Positions 54,803 through 64,000 of a DNA stretch of 64,000 bases are shown piece after piece (the first letter of the stretch is position 1; every line of letters starts with the position of its first letter). Source of the stretch: Septoria linicola (taxonomy: Eukaryota; Ascomycota; Dothideomycetes; Mycosphaerellales; Mycosphaerellaceae); assembly GCA_024114885.1 (NCBI GenBank), contig CP099429.1, positions 558,001 through 622,000 on the forward strand. Reading direction: 5' to 3'. Below the pieces are notes generated by a model. It ran no database searches, was not told where the DNA came from, and was given only the letters and a program-made list of their open reading frames with translations. The translations under genes and the position numbers were made by a program.

Positions 54803-56258
54803 GATTATGCAAGCCTTGAAGTAGTCGAGAGAATGTCGACTTCAGCTTCTTGAGGCTCTACGCGATCTCTGCTGGGGCGTCCGATGCATAATGAAGGTGC
54901 ACATCGAAAGTCGAAGCTAATGATAGCACAAAAGGTCAATCTTGAAGGTGAATGTGTACACATCCGAACGTCAGTTGTGCCAATGAGAAACTAACCATTT
55001 AGCAATTGAGTTTGCGGTGGACTGCCCCATTTGGGGAGAGGATGAGCGTCGATCGCTGGCAAGATCGCACGCCAGGGACTGGCAGGATCGAGATCATGAA
55101 CATCACTGTTAACGATTGGAGCAGATCAAGGGTGCTCAATGGCGCCCTGTTCAACTACACTGTAAGCAGGCTATCAGAATAGAAAGGTCTTCGAAGCGCT
55201 CCTGCATCATCGAAGACTGTGTCCAGAACTTTCGCGTTTCGATCTTATGTGTATCAGCCTCACTGCCTGCGTGACCGTTCCATGCGGTGCTTGTAGGTTC
55301 TTGCGGCTGCACCGATGATCTGAGCAGCATAGGGTGGATGTGGCGCGAGGATTCGTCTTGTACACCACAAGCGTTGTGTTACGACTTGATTGCAGCCAAA
55401 AGGAGATCGATAGGAGATCCTCTTAGCCGCTTCCAGCCAAGCCTCAACTGCGTTTTGTAGTAGTTGCAGGGTCATACTGAGATAATGCTCTCCACATCTA
55501 CTTTCACCTTTCTTCTTCTACTTCACTACTGGTTCCAACGCACGAACGGATGCCTTGTGATATGCTGACTGCGCGGCCTAAGCGATATTCTAGACGGGTG
55601 CGCTCACACATTTTGCAGGGCTCTGCCATGCGGACAATCTGCACCTCACGCGTACGACACGCGAATGCGCAAGCGCCTGGTTCATGCATCGACCACGGTG
55701 CTGACTGGGTCTCATTACATCCTCTCTAGTCGCCACCGGACGGATAGTAGCATAAAGCTGACCCACGCAGCTCTCTGGGCACTACTCCTACGTAAGCAGC
55801 ACTTTGTCCAGCTTTCATGAGGAGACCGAAGCATTCTTTTGCTGAGTTGTGAGCGCAACACTTACTCTACTGAGGATCGTTCTGAGATCCATACTGCGCG
55901 GAATCCATACCACCATCACCTTCTTTGGACACATGCATTGCACTTCCAAGCCGGTTAAATCAACTCTTGGCGCAACACAAATAGGTATGGGGGTCACCAG
56001 CTTCCATATCGCCGGCAAATGCATATCCTATAGTATGCACTGATCTCCCCATATAGACCTTGATCCAGAAAGCGACATTGAAGTTAGATCGTGGAGAAGC
56101 TGATTTACCAGTACACCAAGTCTGGGCATCAGATTTAGCCAGTTTGCTCATGCTTCTCTCTAGAACTTGAATACACGAGCAGGCTAATGTTGTGATCATA
56201 TATAGAACTTGTAGATCATGCAATACGAACGCCATGTGAATACAGGCGCACAGCCACA
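54803..56258. other. Intergenic, about 1.45 kb
   Basis: Between divergently transcribed MFS and GH115 pseudogenes. Frames are all short (up to about 100 codons) and motif-free on both strands. No repeat recognised. Confidence 0.5.
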
Positions 56259-59200
56259 ATGGTACAGGCTTCAGTACTCGCCTCGGCGCTATTCTCTGCT
56301 ACGGTCTCCGCAATCTGGCAACAGGCGAACATCAATTTCGAGGGACAAGGCTCTCGACTAGCTGCGAATGACACGACAGCTCAGATACGATGCGCTGATA
56401 ATGACTTCCCAGGTGTTCTCAAAGCATGCATTGATCTGGCCTCAGACTTTGGCAGGGTCACTGGAACAGATGCCAGCTTGAATCTTGTCCCTGGCGATGA
56501 AGCTGCGAGATCAAATTCGAGTCTTACACTGAGCATCAACAACAAGACCTCTTTCGCTACCTCCGATCCGGGCACGGAAGGCGGCATGATTATAGCTGGC
56601 ACTGTAGGGCAGTCGCATTTGATCGATGGTCTCATCCAGCGAGGACTTATCGACGTTGCCCAGATCGATGGCTTATGGGAATCCTACACATCGACTGTTG
56701 TCGACAACCCTATCGACGGTGTCTCTCAGGCACTAGTGATTGCAGGTTCGCTACACGTGGCGGCTATTCCAAACTCGAGCTAACTGTTAGCAGGATCTGA
56801 CAAGCGTGGCACGATCTACGGACTGTACAGCATCTCTGAACAGATAGGCGTTTCGCCATGGTATTACTGGGCCGACGCAGCCCCTCACCAGCACGACGAG
56901 ATCTTTGCAAGCAATGTTACTATCACACGAGGTCCACCATCTGTCAAGTACAGAGGCATCTTCATCAATGATGAAGCGCCTGCACTGACAGGCTGGATCG
57001 TGGACAACTTTCCGCCAGGTAAATATGGACCAGGCTTCAATGCTGAATTCTATGCAACAGTCTTCGAACTTTTGTTACGACTTCGAGCAAACTACTTGTG
57101 GCCGGCGATGTCGAACAGCATGTTCAACGTCGACGATCCGAGGACACAACCACTAGCCAATGACTACGGTATCGTCATGGGCACTTCGCATACAGAGCCC
57201 ATGATCAGACTGGTCCACAAGTAAGTAACGCAAGTGAAGATATCTTCACTTGCTTACTTGCCATTTAGTACTCTCGCTGCTTACTTGTTAAGTGAGTAAG
57301 ACAATCTCTACTCACTTGCACAAGCCTTACTTGCTCGGTGACGCTAGCTATAAGCGGTAGTGTATTGCGATATCGAATTATTTGCCTTATTACGATCTAG
57401 TACAACTATGCTAATACCCTTACCCTTAACACGCGCGTAGTAGACTAGACACTTATAATGGCCTGGCCATACTATCCTATATACCGACGGACACCGCTCG
57501 ATTATCTCGTATATCTTAATGCCGTTGAACAGCGAAGGATAGTACAACAAACGCTCTAACGCCGTCGCGTAGGTGCGTACGGTGGAAAAGAAGAGGATAA
57601 CGCTACAAGGCTTGCAAGTTACTTGCCATCTATTCACTTGCTTACTTGCCTTGCTTACGTAACAGCCAGGCTCTCTACTTGCTTACTTACTTGCCGCAAG
57701 GCTTGCAAACAAGTGAATCCTACTTGCTTGGCGACCAGTCTGCCCATGATGAGAGCTACTAAAGAGTGGGAAGAATTTGGCGACGGAGAGTGGTTCTGGG
57801 GCACCAACAATGCTTCAATCTACGACTTCTTCGTCGAAGGCACAGCAAGAAGCCGAGACTACGAGAATGTTGTCACTGTTGGTATGCGCGGCTACCACGA
57901 CACTCCTATTGGCGATGACATCGAGATCGACCTGTTGGAGAGCGTTGTCGCAGCACAAACAGAGATTCTCGCAAATGCTTATGGCAACGCATCGTCGGTC
58001 CCTCAGTCGTGGTGTCTCTACAAAGAAGTGCAGGGTTGCTACGAGCAAGGCATGCAAGTGCCTGACCACGTCACGTTGCTCTGGGCAGAAGACAACTACG
58101 GCAATATCCGACGGCTCCCGATTGACAACGAGACAGACCGCAGTGGAGGAGCAGGTGTCTATTACCACTTTGACTATGTTGGCGATCCCAGGAACTACAA
58201 GTGGCTCAGTACCACTAAGCTGACCAAGACGTATGAAGCAAATGAGGCTTGCTTATGAACGACAAGCTCGACAGATCTGGTGAGTGTGGGCAAAACTGTG
58301 TGAAAGCATGATTCGCTTATTGATCTACCATAGGCTTGTCAATGTTGGTGATCTGAAGCCTGTCGAGCTACCCATCAGCCACTTCCTTGACATGGCGTAC
58401 GACATAACGAAATTTGACAAAGACAGCACGCCGTTCTACCTTGAGCAATGGGCTGCTCGAGAGTTCGGACCTCAAGTAGCAGCCGATACTGCGAAGTCCT
58501 CTACGCTTACGGAAAAGCCTCAAGCCGGCGCAAGTTCGAGCTAGTGATGCCCGACACTTACAGCACTCTGCACTATCATGAAGCCGAGCGTATCCTCGAA
58601 GAGTGGAAGACGATGCACGAAGATGCCAAAGTCATCTATGATGGCTTGCCGGAAGCCTCCAAAGGCATCGTATTTCGAGCTTGTCTATCATCCCGTCACG
58701 GCAGGATACATCTACCACGACATGATGATTTCCACTGCAAAGAACAACCTCTATGCAGATCAAGGTCGAAACAGCGCCAACACGATCGCAGACCATGTAC
58801 GCGACCTGTTTGATCAAGACCAACTTCTTACCAAAGAATATCATGAACTGCTAGGTGGCAAGTGGAACCACATGATGGACCAGACGCACATTGGCTATCA
58901 ATACTGGCAACAACCAATGCGACAGGTGCTGCCGCCGCTGAAGTACGTCGCCAGTATGGAACGCTCGCTTGTCGGCGACATGATGGTCGGCATTCAAGGA
59001 TCAAACGCATCTGTCCCTGGCGACGACCGCTGGCACAGCCTCGGCTCCACCTCACTCACCATGGATCCATTCGATCGCTACGGTCAACCACAATGGCTTG
59101 AAATCTTCCACGTCGGCACTCTTCCCTTCGACTGGACCATCACTGCAAACGCAAGCTGGGTCAACTTCTCGCAAACCAGCGGCTCCCTCGCTCCCAACGA

Positions 59201-59847
59201 CTCCGACGTACGAGTATGGGTCACTATCGACTGGGACAGTGTGCCTGCGGATTCTCACCACCTCGTCCAAGTCAACATCACCCGCTCCGAGGATAATGCT
59301 ACGCAATACCTCCAGCAAGCTCTCTACGGCGCACAATTCAACATGCCTCAACTCTACCTCCCTATCAACAACACCCAACTCCCCGCGAACTTCACGAACG
59401 GCTTCGTCGAAAGCAACGGGCTCGTATCCATTGACTTGGAACACTGGTCCTCCATCTCCCCCATCCAACCCCACCCGTCCTCTTCGGTATGCACTCCAAC
59501 TCAACTCCCAACCTATACAAATCGTTCAGCCGGTGGTTGATCGACCCGATGGGCTGAATCCTGAGGGGTGGGAGAGGGCGGTTGCGGATGGGGGATGGAA
59601 GGATACGGTGGGGTTTGAGTATGAGGGAGCGGGGGAGCAGGTGTTGAGGGTGTGGGTGTTGGAGCCTGGGTTGGTTGTGGGGCAGGGTTTGGGTGGATTT
59701 GGGCGGTTTGGGCAGGGAGAGTGCGTTGGGATCGCGGGAGAGTTGGAGGGTGGCAGTGAAGAGGAGCGTGGAGTATGGGCTAGGTTGATGACAAGTATAA
59801 AAGAGGACATGGTGGTGGCGATGGGCTGGAAGTTGGAAAAAAGGTGA
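56259..59847 (+). pseudogene. GH115 xylan alpha-1,2-glucuronidase, decayed, split by a MITE
   Basis: Once a secreted enzyme removing (4-O-methyl)glucuronic acid from xylan. Signal-like start MVQASVLASALFSATVSA. Family landmarks in order: GTIYGLYSISEQIGVSPWYYWADA (in two parts), KYRGIFINDEAPALTGW, LWPAMSNSMFNVDDP, GIVMGTSHTEPM, WCLYKEVQGCYEQGM, NIRRLPIDNETDRSGGAGVYYHFDYVGDP (in parts), VGDLKPVELPISHFLD, GKWNHMMDQTHIGYQYW. Introns 56746-56793 and 58280-58333 are normal. Damage: a 537-bp MITE at 57206-57742; frame changes near 58236, 58491 and 58664; and near 59450-59490 another frame change, with about 80 family residues apparently missing before NPTRPLRYALQLNS. The tail ends at 59847. With this many lesions it is most likely a pseudogene, though single-base errors in the assembly could explain some. 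Confidence 0.87.
57206..57742. mobile_element. hAT-type MITE inserted in a GH115 exon
   Basis: A 537-bp insertion bounded by perfect 10-bp inverted ends (CAGACTGGTC at 57206, GACCAGTCTG ending at 57742); similarity continues inside (CAAG.AAGTA on both sides). The exact 8-bp duplication CCCATGAT lies at 57198-57205 and 57743-57750. Ends starting CAG with an 8-bp duplication are typical of hAT elements. Removing the element and one duplication restores the reading EPMMRATKEW of the enzyme. Subterminal ACTTGCTTACTTGCC-type repeats occur near both ends (about 57248, 57636, 57677), and a perfect 24-bp palindrome is at 57230-57253. A 97-codon minus-strand frame (57344-57637) has no known motif. The left end has GTAAGT (57221) and the right end CCAG (57738), usable as splice sites. 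Confidence 0.88.
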
Positions 59848-60351
59848 AGCAACAAGATGAATGCCTGGGACCCTGCTGCTGCTGCCGCTGATGTACTTGG
59901 TTGTCAAGAATCGATCCTATGTCATAGTGGTGTCTTTGCCGGTGGTGATGTTGCTTTTGTACGTGTCATTGTTCTGCTACCTAGCTCACTGTCTCAACAG
60001 CGCCTCTCCAGCTCTCTTCGTGCACTCATACTGGGCAAAGTCATGACCGCTCCGCATGATCGAAGTCATCTCCCATCAAAGTCGGCCGTGACATGTGCCA
60101 GCCAAGCATATGCGGAAAAGGTCAGACCGCCTCTAACCGGCGGCCGACTCCACAGCACCAAAAAAGTTCAAATCGAACTCCGTTCTTCTCCGCCATCGGC
60201 GCCAAGGCCGAGATCCTATCATGAATTACTGAGTTGGGTATCGTGTCGCTCGCTCGCTCGCTCTAAAACAATTCTTCCGTGCGTGTAACAATGCCGCTGC
60301 TCTGGTAGTGTGTATCGTTCCGATCTCGCAGCCGATGAAAGGCAGTCGTGA
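59848..60351. other. Convergent intergenic spacer
   Basis: 504 bp. It contains a short TCGC microsatellite (about 60247-60261). No gene recognised. Confidence 0.5.
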
Positions 60352-61104
60352 TCATGCGACAACTTGCTGAGGAGGGGCAGCAGGCAGATCCAACGCTCCT
60401 GCCGTGCAGACCGATTGCGCTTCTGGAGCAGTATCGCTGACCTGCGCGACTGCTCGTGTGACGGTTACACCTTTTCGAGAGGGCTGTGGTTGAGATGGAT
60501 CGGGAGGCAGTTCCCACACTCTGTCCAGTTTGGGAGCATCGGTGTTGCCGTGGCAGACGCATTTGCGGACGCCTTCGTAGTATGTTGCGTAGAGCTCATT
60601 GCCTTCGGACTTGACTGCGCGCTCGAGATCTTCTGGACTGGGGTCTTCTGGACTGCGAGGTTCTTCGTCCTCGTCGGAAAAGTCTCCGTCGTCGGGCTCT
60701 AGTTCCGGAGGTTCTGTTCTCGTAGGTTGGGGAGCAGGTTGTGGCTTTTGAGCTGTGGCGGATGGAAAACGTTCAAGGGAGAGACCGTCTTCTGCCTCGT
60801 CGTCGAATGCCATGTCTTCTTCATCGTCTGAGTCGGTGTCGTAGTCATATTCTTGGGCTGGAGGTGGAGGTGACTTTCGACCTGTCGATGGCTTGTCGGC
60901 TTGACCAGTCCCCTTGAAAGCGACTGCTGACGATCTTGATGGTTTGGCGACTTCGTGTTCTATCTGGACTATGCGTAATCGAAGACTTTCATAGTGCATG
61001 AGGTGCCCGACCACGAATCTCAAATTCCGGTCTGGTCGGCTTGCTGCTAATTGAAGTCGGCATTGTGCAGTGTGAGCCAGTGTGTAGGCTTCCCTCAGAG
61101 ACAT
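60352..61104 (-). CDS. Conserved acidic fungal protein of unknown function
   Basis: A 250-residue intronless protein starting at the ATG at 61102-61104 (MSLREAYTLAHTAQCRLQLA). The first 65 residues form an amphipathic helical region (FVVGHLMHYESLRLRIVQIEHEV) that looks conserved. Then comes a long disordered acidic part with runs of Asp/Glu (YDYDTDSDDEEDMAFDDE, DDGDFSDEDEE) and Pro. Two Cys (KCVCHG) lie near 205. No domain that I can name; nuclear localisation would fit the acidity but is a guess. Upstream in-frame codons to 61197 are not used because they look like leader sequence. Confidence 0.65.
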   Translation of the reverse strand: MSLREAYTLAHTAQCRLQLAASRPDRNLRFVVGHLMHYESLRLRIVQIEHEVAKPSRSSAVAFKGTGQADKPSTGRKSPPPPAQEYDYDTDSDDEEDMAFDDEAEDGLSLERFPSATAQKPQPAPQPTRTEPPELEPDDGDFSDEDEEPRSPEDPSPEDLERAVKSEGNELYATYYEGVRKCVCHGNTDAPKLDRVWELPPDPSQPQPSRKGVTVTRAVAQVSDTAPEAQSVCTAGALDLPAAPPQQVVA

Positions 61105-62188
61105 GTTGTCGGGCAGTGTTGATGTGGTGGATGTCAAAGACAAGAAGTTTTCTCTTTGCAAAGAGAGGGTCTGTGAGCATATGACTATGGAGTGCACGGG
61201 CTCTAGTCGCCCAGTTCTCGGGTCTTCACCGCCGAGTGACTGCTGGATGGGGCTCGTCCAAAGGTCTCGCCAAGCTAGGGTTACAGTGCGAAGTGGGCCC
61301 GACGATGGTTGTGATCACAGATTTTGGGCGGCGTGGGGAGATTCTAGCAGCAGGTTGGGTGGTGCAGAACAGATCAGAAATAAGACAATGAGATTAGAGA
61401 GACAATGGGTGTGTAATGTAAGTGCACAAGGCGTGCTTGGTAGTGGAAGGATGCTTCCTCATTGGGTGGTCGGTTTGTAATCGTAGATGACTGCTTTGAC
61501 TCACCACTATGGTTACGGTCGCGATGAAAAATGGTACGCGGCGTTTGAGCATTTTCGACCGCATTCGTGTTCTGTGTGCAGCAATTGATGCATGCCGGAA
61601 TGCGTTTCCTGTAGCTGGCATTCCGACGCCATGGTAGACCTCCGCAACGAGCAAACAGTCGATGCCGCCATGGGCAGAGCGATCATGCTGTCGGCGTTCA
61701 CGACATGAGGCGGATATCGCTTATTAACGCAGCTGCGATAGAGTTTGGTGGCTGAAGGAGACAAGACGCTGTTGCCGAGCGAGCATGATGATTGAGCAGG
61801 GGGAGGGGGAGGGGTCAGCAGCAGCAGCCAAGCTGTCACTTTCACATGATGACTAGTTAGCAGACGGCAGCCAGACGGCACGAGTGACTTGGTGATGCTA
61901 TCGCTATGCTATCGTGTGTGGTTGCTGAGCAGTGGGAGCATCTCTGGAGGATTGTCGACATCTTGACATGCTCACCGCACATGTTCGGTAGACTCTCCGC
62001 CTCGTGATGATCGCGTCTTGATCGCTGGGCAATAGCAGCATCATCCCCGCCATTAACTTACAGCCCCACCTCTCTTGTTTGGCCTGGCACGAGCATTGGG
62101 AGAGTCGACTTGGAAGAGGCGTTGACTTTGAAGCTGACGTACCATCGAGGAAAGATATATAGCAGCGCAGCGGAAGCAGTACAGCACC
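61105..62188. promoter_or_regulatory. Divergent promoter region of the acidic protein and Sds23 genes
   Basis: About 1.08 kb between divergent start codons. A G-rich tract with a GCA microsatellite occurs around 61798-61830. No gene supported. Long upstream regions are common for fungal growth-control genes. Confidence 0.4.
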
Positions 62189-63889
62189 ATGGCCGAGCCA
62201 TCCTCTCGTCCTTCAGGCAGCTTCTTATCCTCATCCTCATCCTCGTCATCCTCGCCGACTCAGGCCAAACGCAGTCCCGTCATTCGTCCCCAATCCATCT
62301 CGACGTCTGCCATTTCCTCGACCACGACCACGACCACGACCACGCCGCTACAGACACCGCGCAAGGAAAACTCGTCGCCTTCCGTGTCCCAGAGATCCAG
62401 CATCGCCGACAGCCTCAACCTGCGCAACTATCCCTCGTCGCCACGCCAGCACACCGCTCGCACACACTCCTTCTCCTTCTCCGGGCCTGCATTGACCGAG
62501 CTCCTGATGCAGCCCTCTCACAAAGCCAATGCGGGCCATGACCGCTTCAAGGGACGCGACTGGCGCACAATCCAGGTGCAGGAGATCATTGACGCCGACG
62601 AGACGCGTTTTGTGGAGCTGGACACGAGCATTGAAGACTGCACCAAGCTGTTGATCCGTTCCGGCGCCCCCAACTGTGTCTTGGTGCGCGAGTCGCGGAA
62701 GACGAAGACGGCACTGAGCACATTCGACTACTCCCACCTGAATGCATACCTCTTGCTTGTTCTGGGCTTATCACAGCCGGACGAGCTCGCTGCCAAGATC
62801 GCCGATAGAGCTCGACGGGGCGACACGATTCCATTGAAACATGTTACAGACCACCTGGGACCTCGCGAAGAGCCCGTCTTCGTCAATCACACTGCCACTC
62901 TTCTACAGGCCATGGAGTTGCTCGGTGCAGGCCACCACCGCGTGGTCATCAACAAAGAGGGAACCAGCGAAGCAATGGGCGTTTTGACCCAACTGCGCTT
63001 GGTGAGATTCTTCTGGGAGAACCACCAGAGCTTTGCAGCGACCGAGAGTCTGTATGGACTGACGCTGAAGGAGCTGGAGCTGGGCGCGAAGGAAGTACTG
63101 GCCATCAACGGCGACAAGCCCGTAGCGGATGCTCTCCGACTAATGCACGCCGAGGGTATCACTTCCCTTCCCGTGCTGGACAGTCAACGCAACGTGGTCG
63201 GCAACATCAGTCATGTGGATGTCCGCCTACTCACCGACACATCTGCAATTCCTCTTCTCCATAGCAGCTGCATACACTTCATCGGTGTCATTCTAAGCGA
63301 GCGGGGCATGTACGATGGCAAGGACTCGTACCCTGTCTTTCACATCACGCCCTTCTCAACTCTCGCGCACACCGTCGCTAAGCTATGCGCAACCCGCTCT
63401 CACCGCATGTGGGTGGTCGATGCTCCTTCACCAAGCACAAGCGTGCCACCTTCACCCGCCATGAAGCAGGCCTTACCTCCGTCTGCCATCGAGCACAACA
63501 CACCAATCACAACTCCTGCTCGGAGTGGTGGTAACGACAGCATGACACCTGGTCCGCCTTATACGAGCGTCAATCCGGCCGTTAGTATCGGCGCCGCCCA
63601 GCTCCCCGGCGCCAGCATGAGTGGCAGATTGTCGGGCGTAGTCTCGCTGACCGATATCCTCAATCTCTTCGCCCGGGCTAGTGGCCTGTCACCTGGCGAT
63701 CCCGAAGAAACGAGGAGACGGCGGAGACAAAGCAGTAGCTCAAGTGTGCGACCAAGCATGGACAGCGTCAGACCTAGCATGGAAAGTATGAGAATCAGTC
63801 AAAGCCGCGAAAGAGAAATCTCCAGCAGTGTTGATCTGGGGCGACCTGGAGAAGGGGCCAACACGAGCAGAGATCGCATCGCTCGGTAG
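62189..63889 (+). CDS. sds23: Sds23/Moc1-like CBS-domain protein
   Basis: A cytoplasmic and nuclear regulator with CBS repeats. In yeasts Sds23 inhibits PP2A/PP6-type phosphatases and links nutrient status to APC/C and sexual development. It is 566 aa and intronless. The N-terminus has a Ser run (residues about 14-22) and a Thr run, then a disordered segment to about 105. The CBS region spans about 120-400: WRTIQVQEIIDADETRFVEL, CVLVRESRKTKTALSTFDYSHLN, RRVVINKEGTSE-type strand (HHRVVINKEG), MHAEGITSLPVLDSQRNVVGNISHVDVRLL and, after a Pro-rich insertion, SGVVSLTDILNLFARASGL. The C-terminus is Arg/Ser-rich with a duplicated VRPSM motif (VRPSMDSVRPSMES). The Apc2 gene in the same window is a pathway partner, but linkage is probably chance. 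Confidence 0.92.
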   Translation: MAEPSSRPSGSFLSSSSSSSSSPTQAKRSPVIRPQSISTSAISSTTTTTTTTPLQTPRKENSSPSVSQRSSIADSLNLRNYPSSPRQHTARTHSFSFSGPALTELLMQPSHKANAGHDRFKGRDWRTIQVQEIIDADETRFVELDTSIEDCTKLLIRSGAPNCVLVRESRKTKTALSTFDYSHLNAYLLLVLGLSQPDELAAKIADRARRGDTIPLKHVTDHLGPREEPVFVNHTATLLQAMELLGAGHHRVVINKEGTSEAMGVLTQLRLVRFFWENHQSFAATESLYGLTLKELELGAKEVLAINGDKPVADALRLMHAEGITSLPVLDSQRNVVGNISHVDVRLLTDTSAIPLLHSSCIHFIGVILSERGMYDGKDSYPVFHITPFSTLAHTVAKLCATRSHRMWVVDAPSPSTSVPPSPAMKQALPPSAIEHNTPITTPARSGGNDSMTPGPPYTSVNPAVSIGAAQLPGASMSGRLSGVVSLTDILNLFARASGLSPGDPEETRRRRRQSSSSSVRPSMDSVRPSMESMRISQSREREISSSVDLGRPGEGANTSRDRIAR

Positions 63890-64000
63890 ACATGCTGCTA
63901 GCTGAGGTGTGTTGCATTCATCATGGGCATGAGAAGGGGCATTCACGACATGTAAGCGTAGGCGCTGGAGGCGTTGTTTCTTATTAGACTGGTATGAGGA

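Noticed and set aside
1..64000. tRNA genes, rRNA, CRISPR arrays, bacterial-type operons
   Set aside because: Looked for B-box-like GGTTCGAATCC with paired arms, rRNA blocks and spaced repeats; none seen. The sequence is eukaryotic.

Overview
The window is nuclear DNA of a filamentous ascomycete. Genes carry short spliceosomal introns (mostly 45-75 nt, GT..AG, CTAAC/CTGAC-like branch sites). The gene set is fungal: Zn2Cys6 regulator, CFEM-GPCR, heme-thiolate peroxidase, NACHT NLR, HET relic, Vts1, Sds23, Apc2. A repeat in the window shows C-to-T/G-to-A decay typical of repeat-induced point mutation (RIP). A Dothideomycete, perhaps of the Mycosphaerellales type, is my inference; nothing here proves the genus.

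Layout. 1-3.7 kb: 3' part of an FAD amine oxidoreductase (with a frame break) followed on the same strand by a Zn2Cys6 regulator. 4.0-10.6 kb: two housekeeping genes sharing a 308-bp divergent promoter, an Ecd/SGT1-family protein and a long CM1/PACT coiled-coil protein of the spindle pole/MTOC. 10.6-22.4 kb: an accessory stretch with a small secreted 10-cysteine protein, unresolved exon-like fragments, a short NACHT NLR, and a 7.2-kb AT-rich island. The island is a nested transposon: a short TIR element with a perfect 9-bp target duplication (Mutator-like), split by a full-length, RIP-destroyed Ty1/Copia element on the minus strand.

22.4-35.2 kb: Vts1, a secreted GH16 glucanase, a HET relic, PCMT, a GH17 cell-wall glucanase with a PEAPKA repeat region, an aldo/keto reductase and methionine aminopeptidase 2. 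35.2-46.8 kb: a CFEM-containing PTH11-like receptor divergent from a secreted heme-thiolate (halo)peroxidase, a sulfotransferase-like P-loop protein, phosphatidylserine synthase and the APC/C cullin Apc2.

46.8-59.9 kb: a probable sulfonate-use pair (ACS-family transporter plus TauD-type dioxygenase), a secreted Ser/Thr-rich protein, an MFS gene broken by one in-frame TAG, and a GH115 alpha-glucuronidase pseudogene. The GH115 gene is split by a 537-bp hAT-type MITE with an exact 8-bp target duplication. The MITE ends carry a splice donor and acceptor that would remove almost all of it in frame. 60.3-64 kb: an unnamed conserved acidic protein and Sds23.

Exon coordinates were built by hand from splice consensus, reading-frame phase and family alignment from memory. 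All multi-exon models given as complete sum to a multiple of three. No tRNA, rRNA or CRISPR was recognised.
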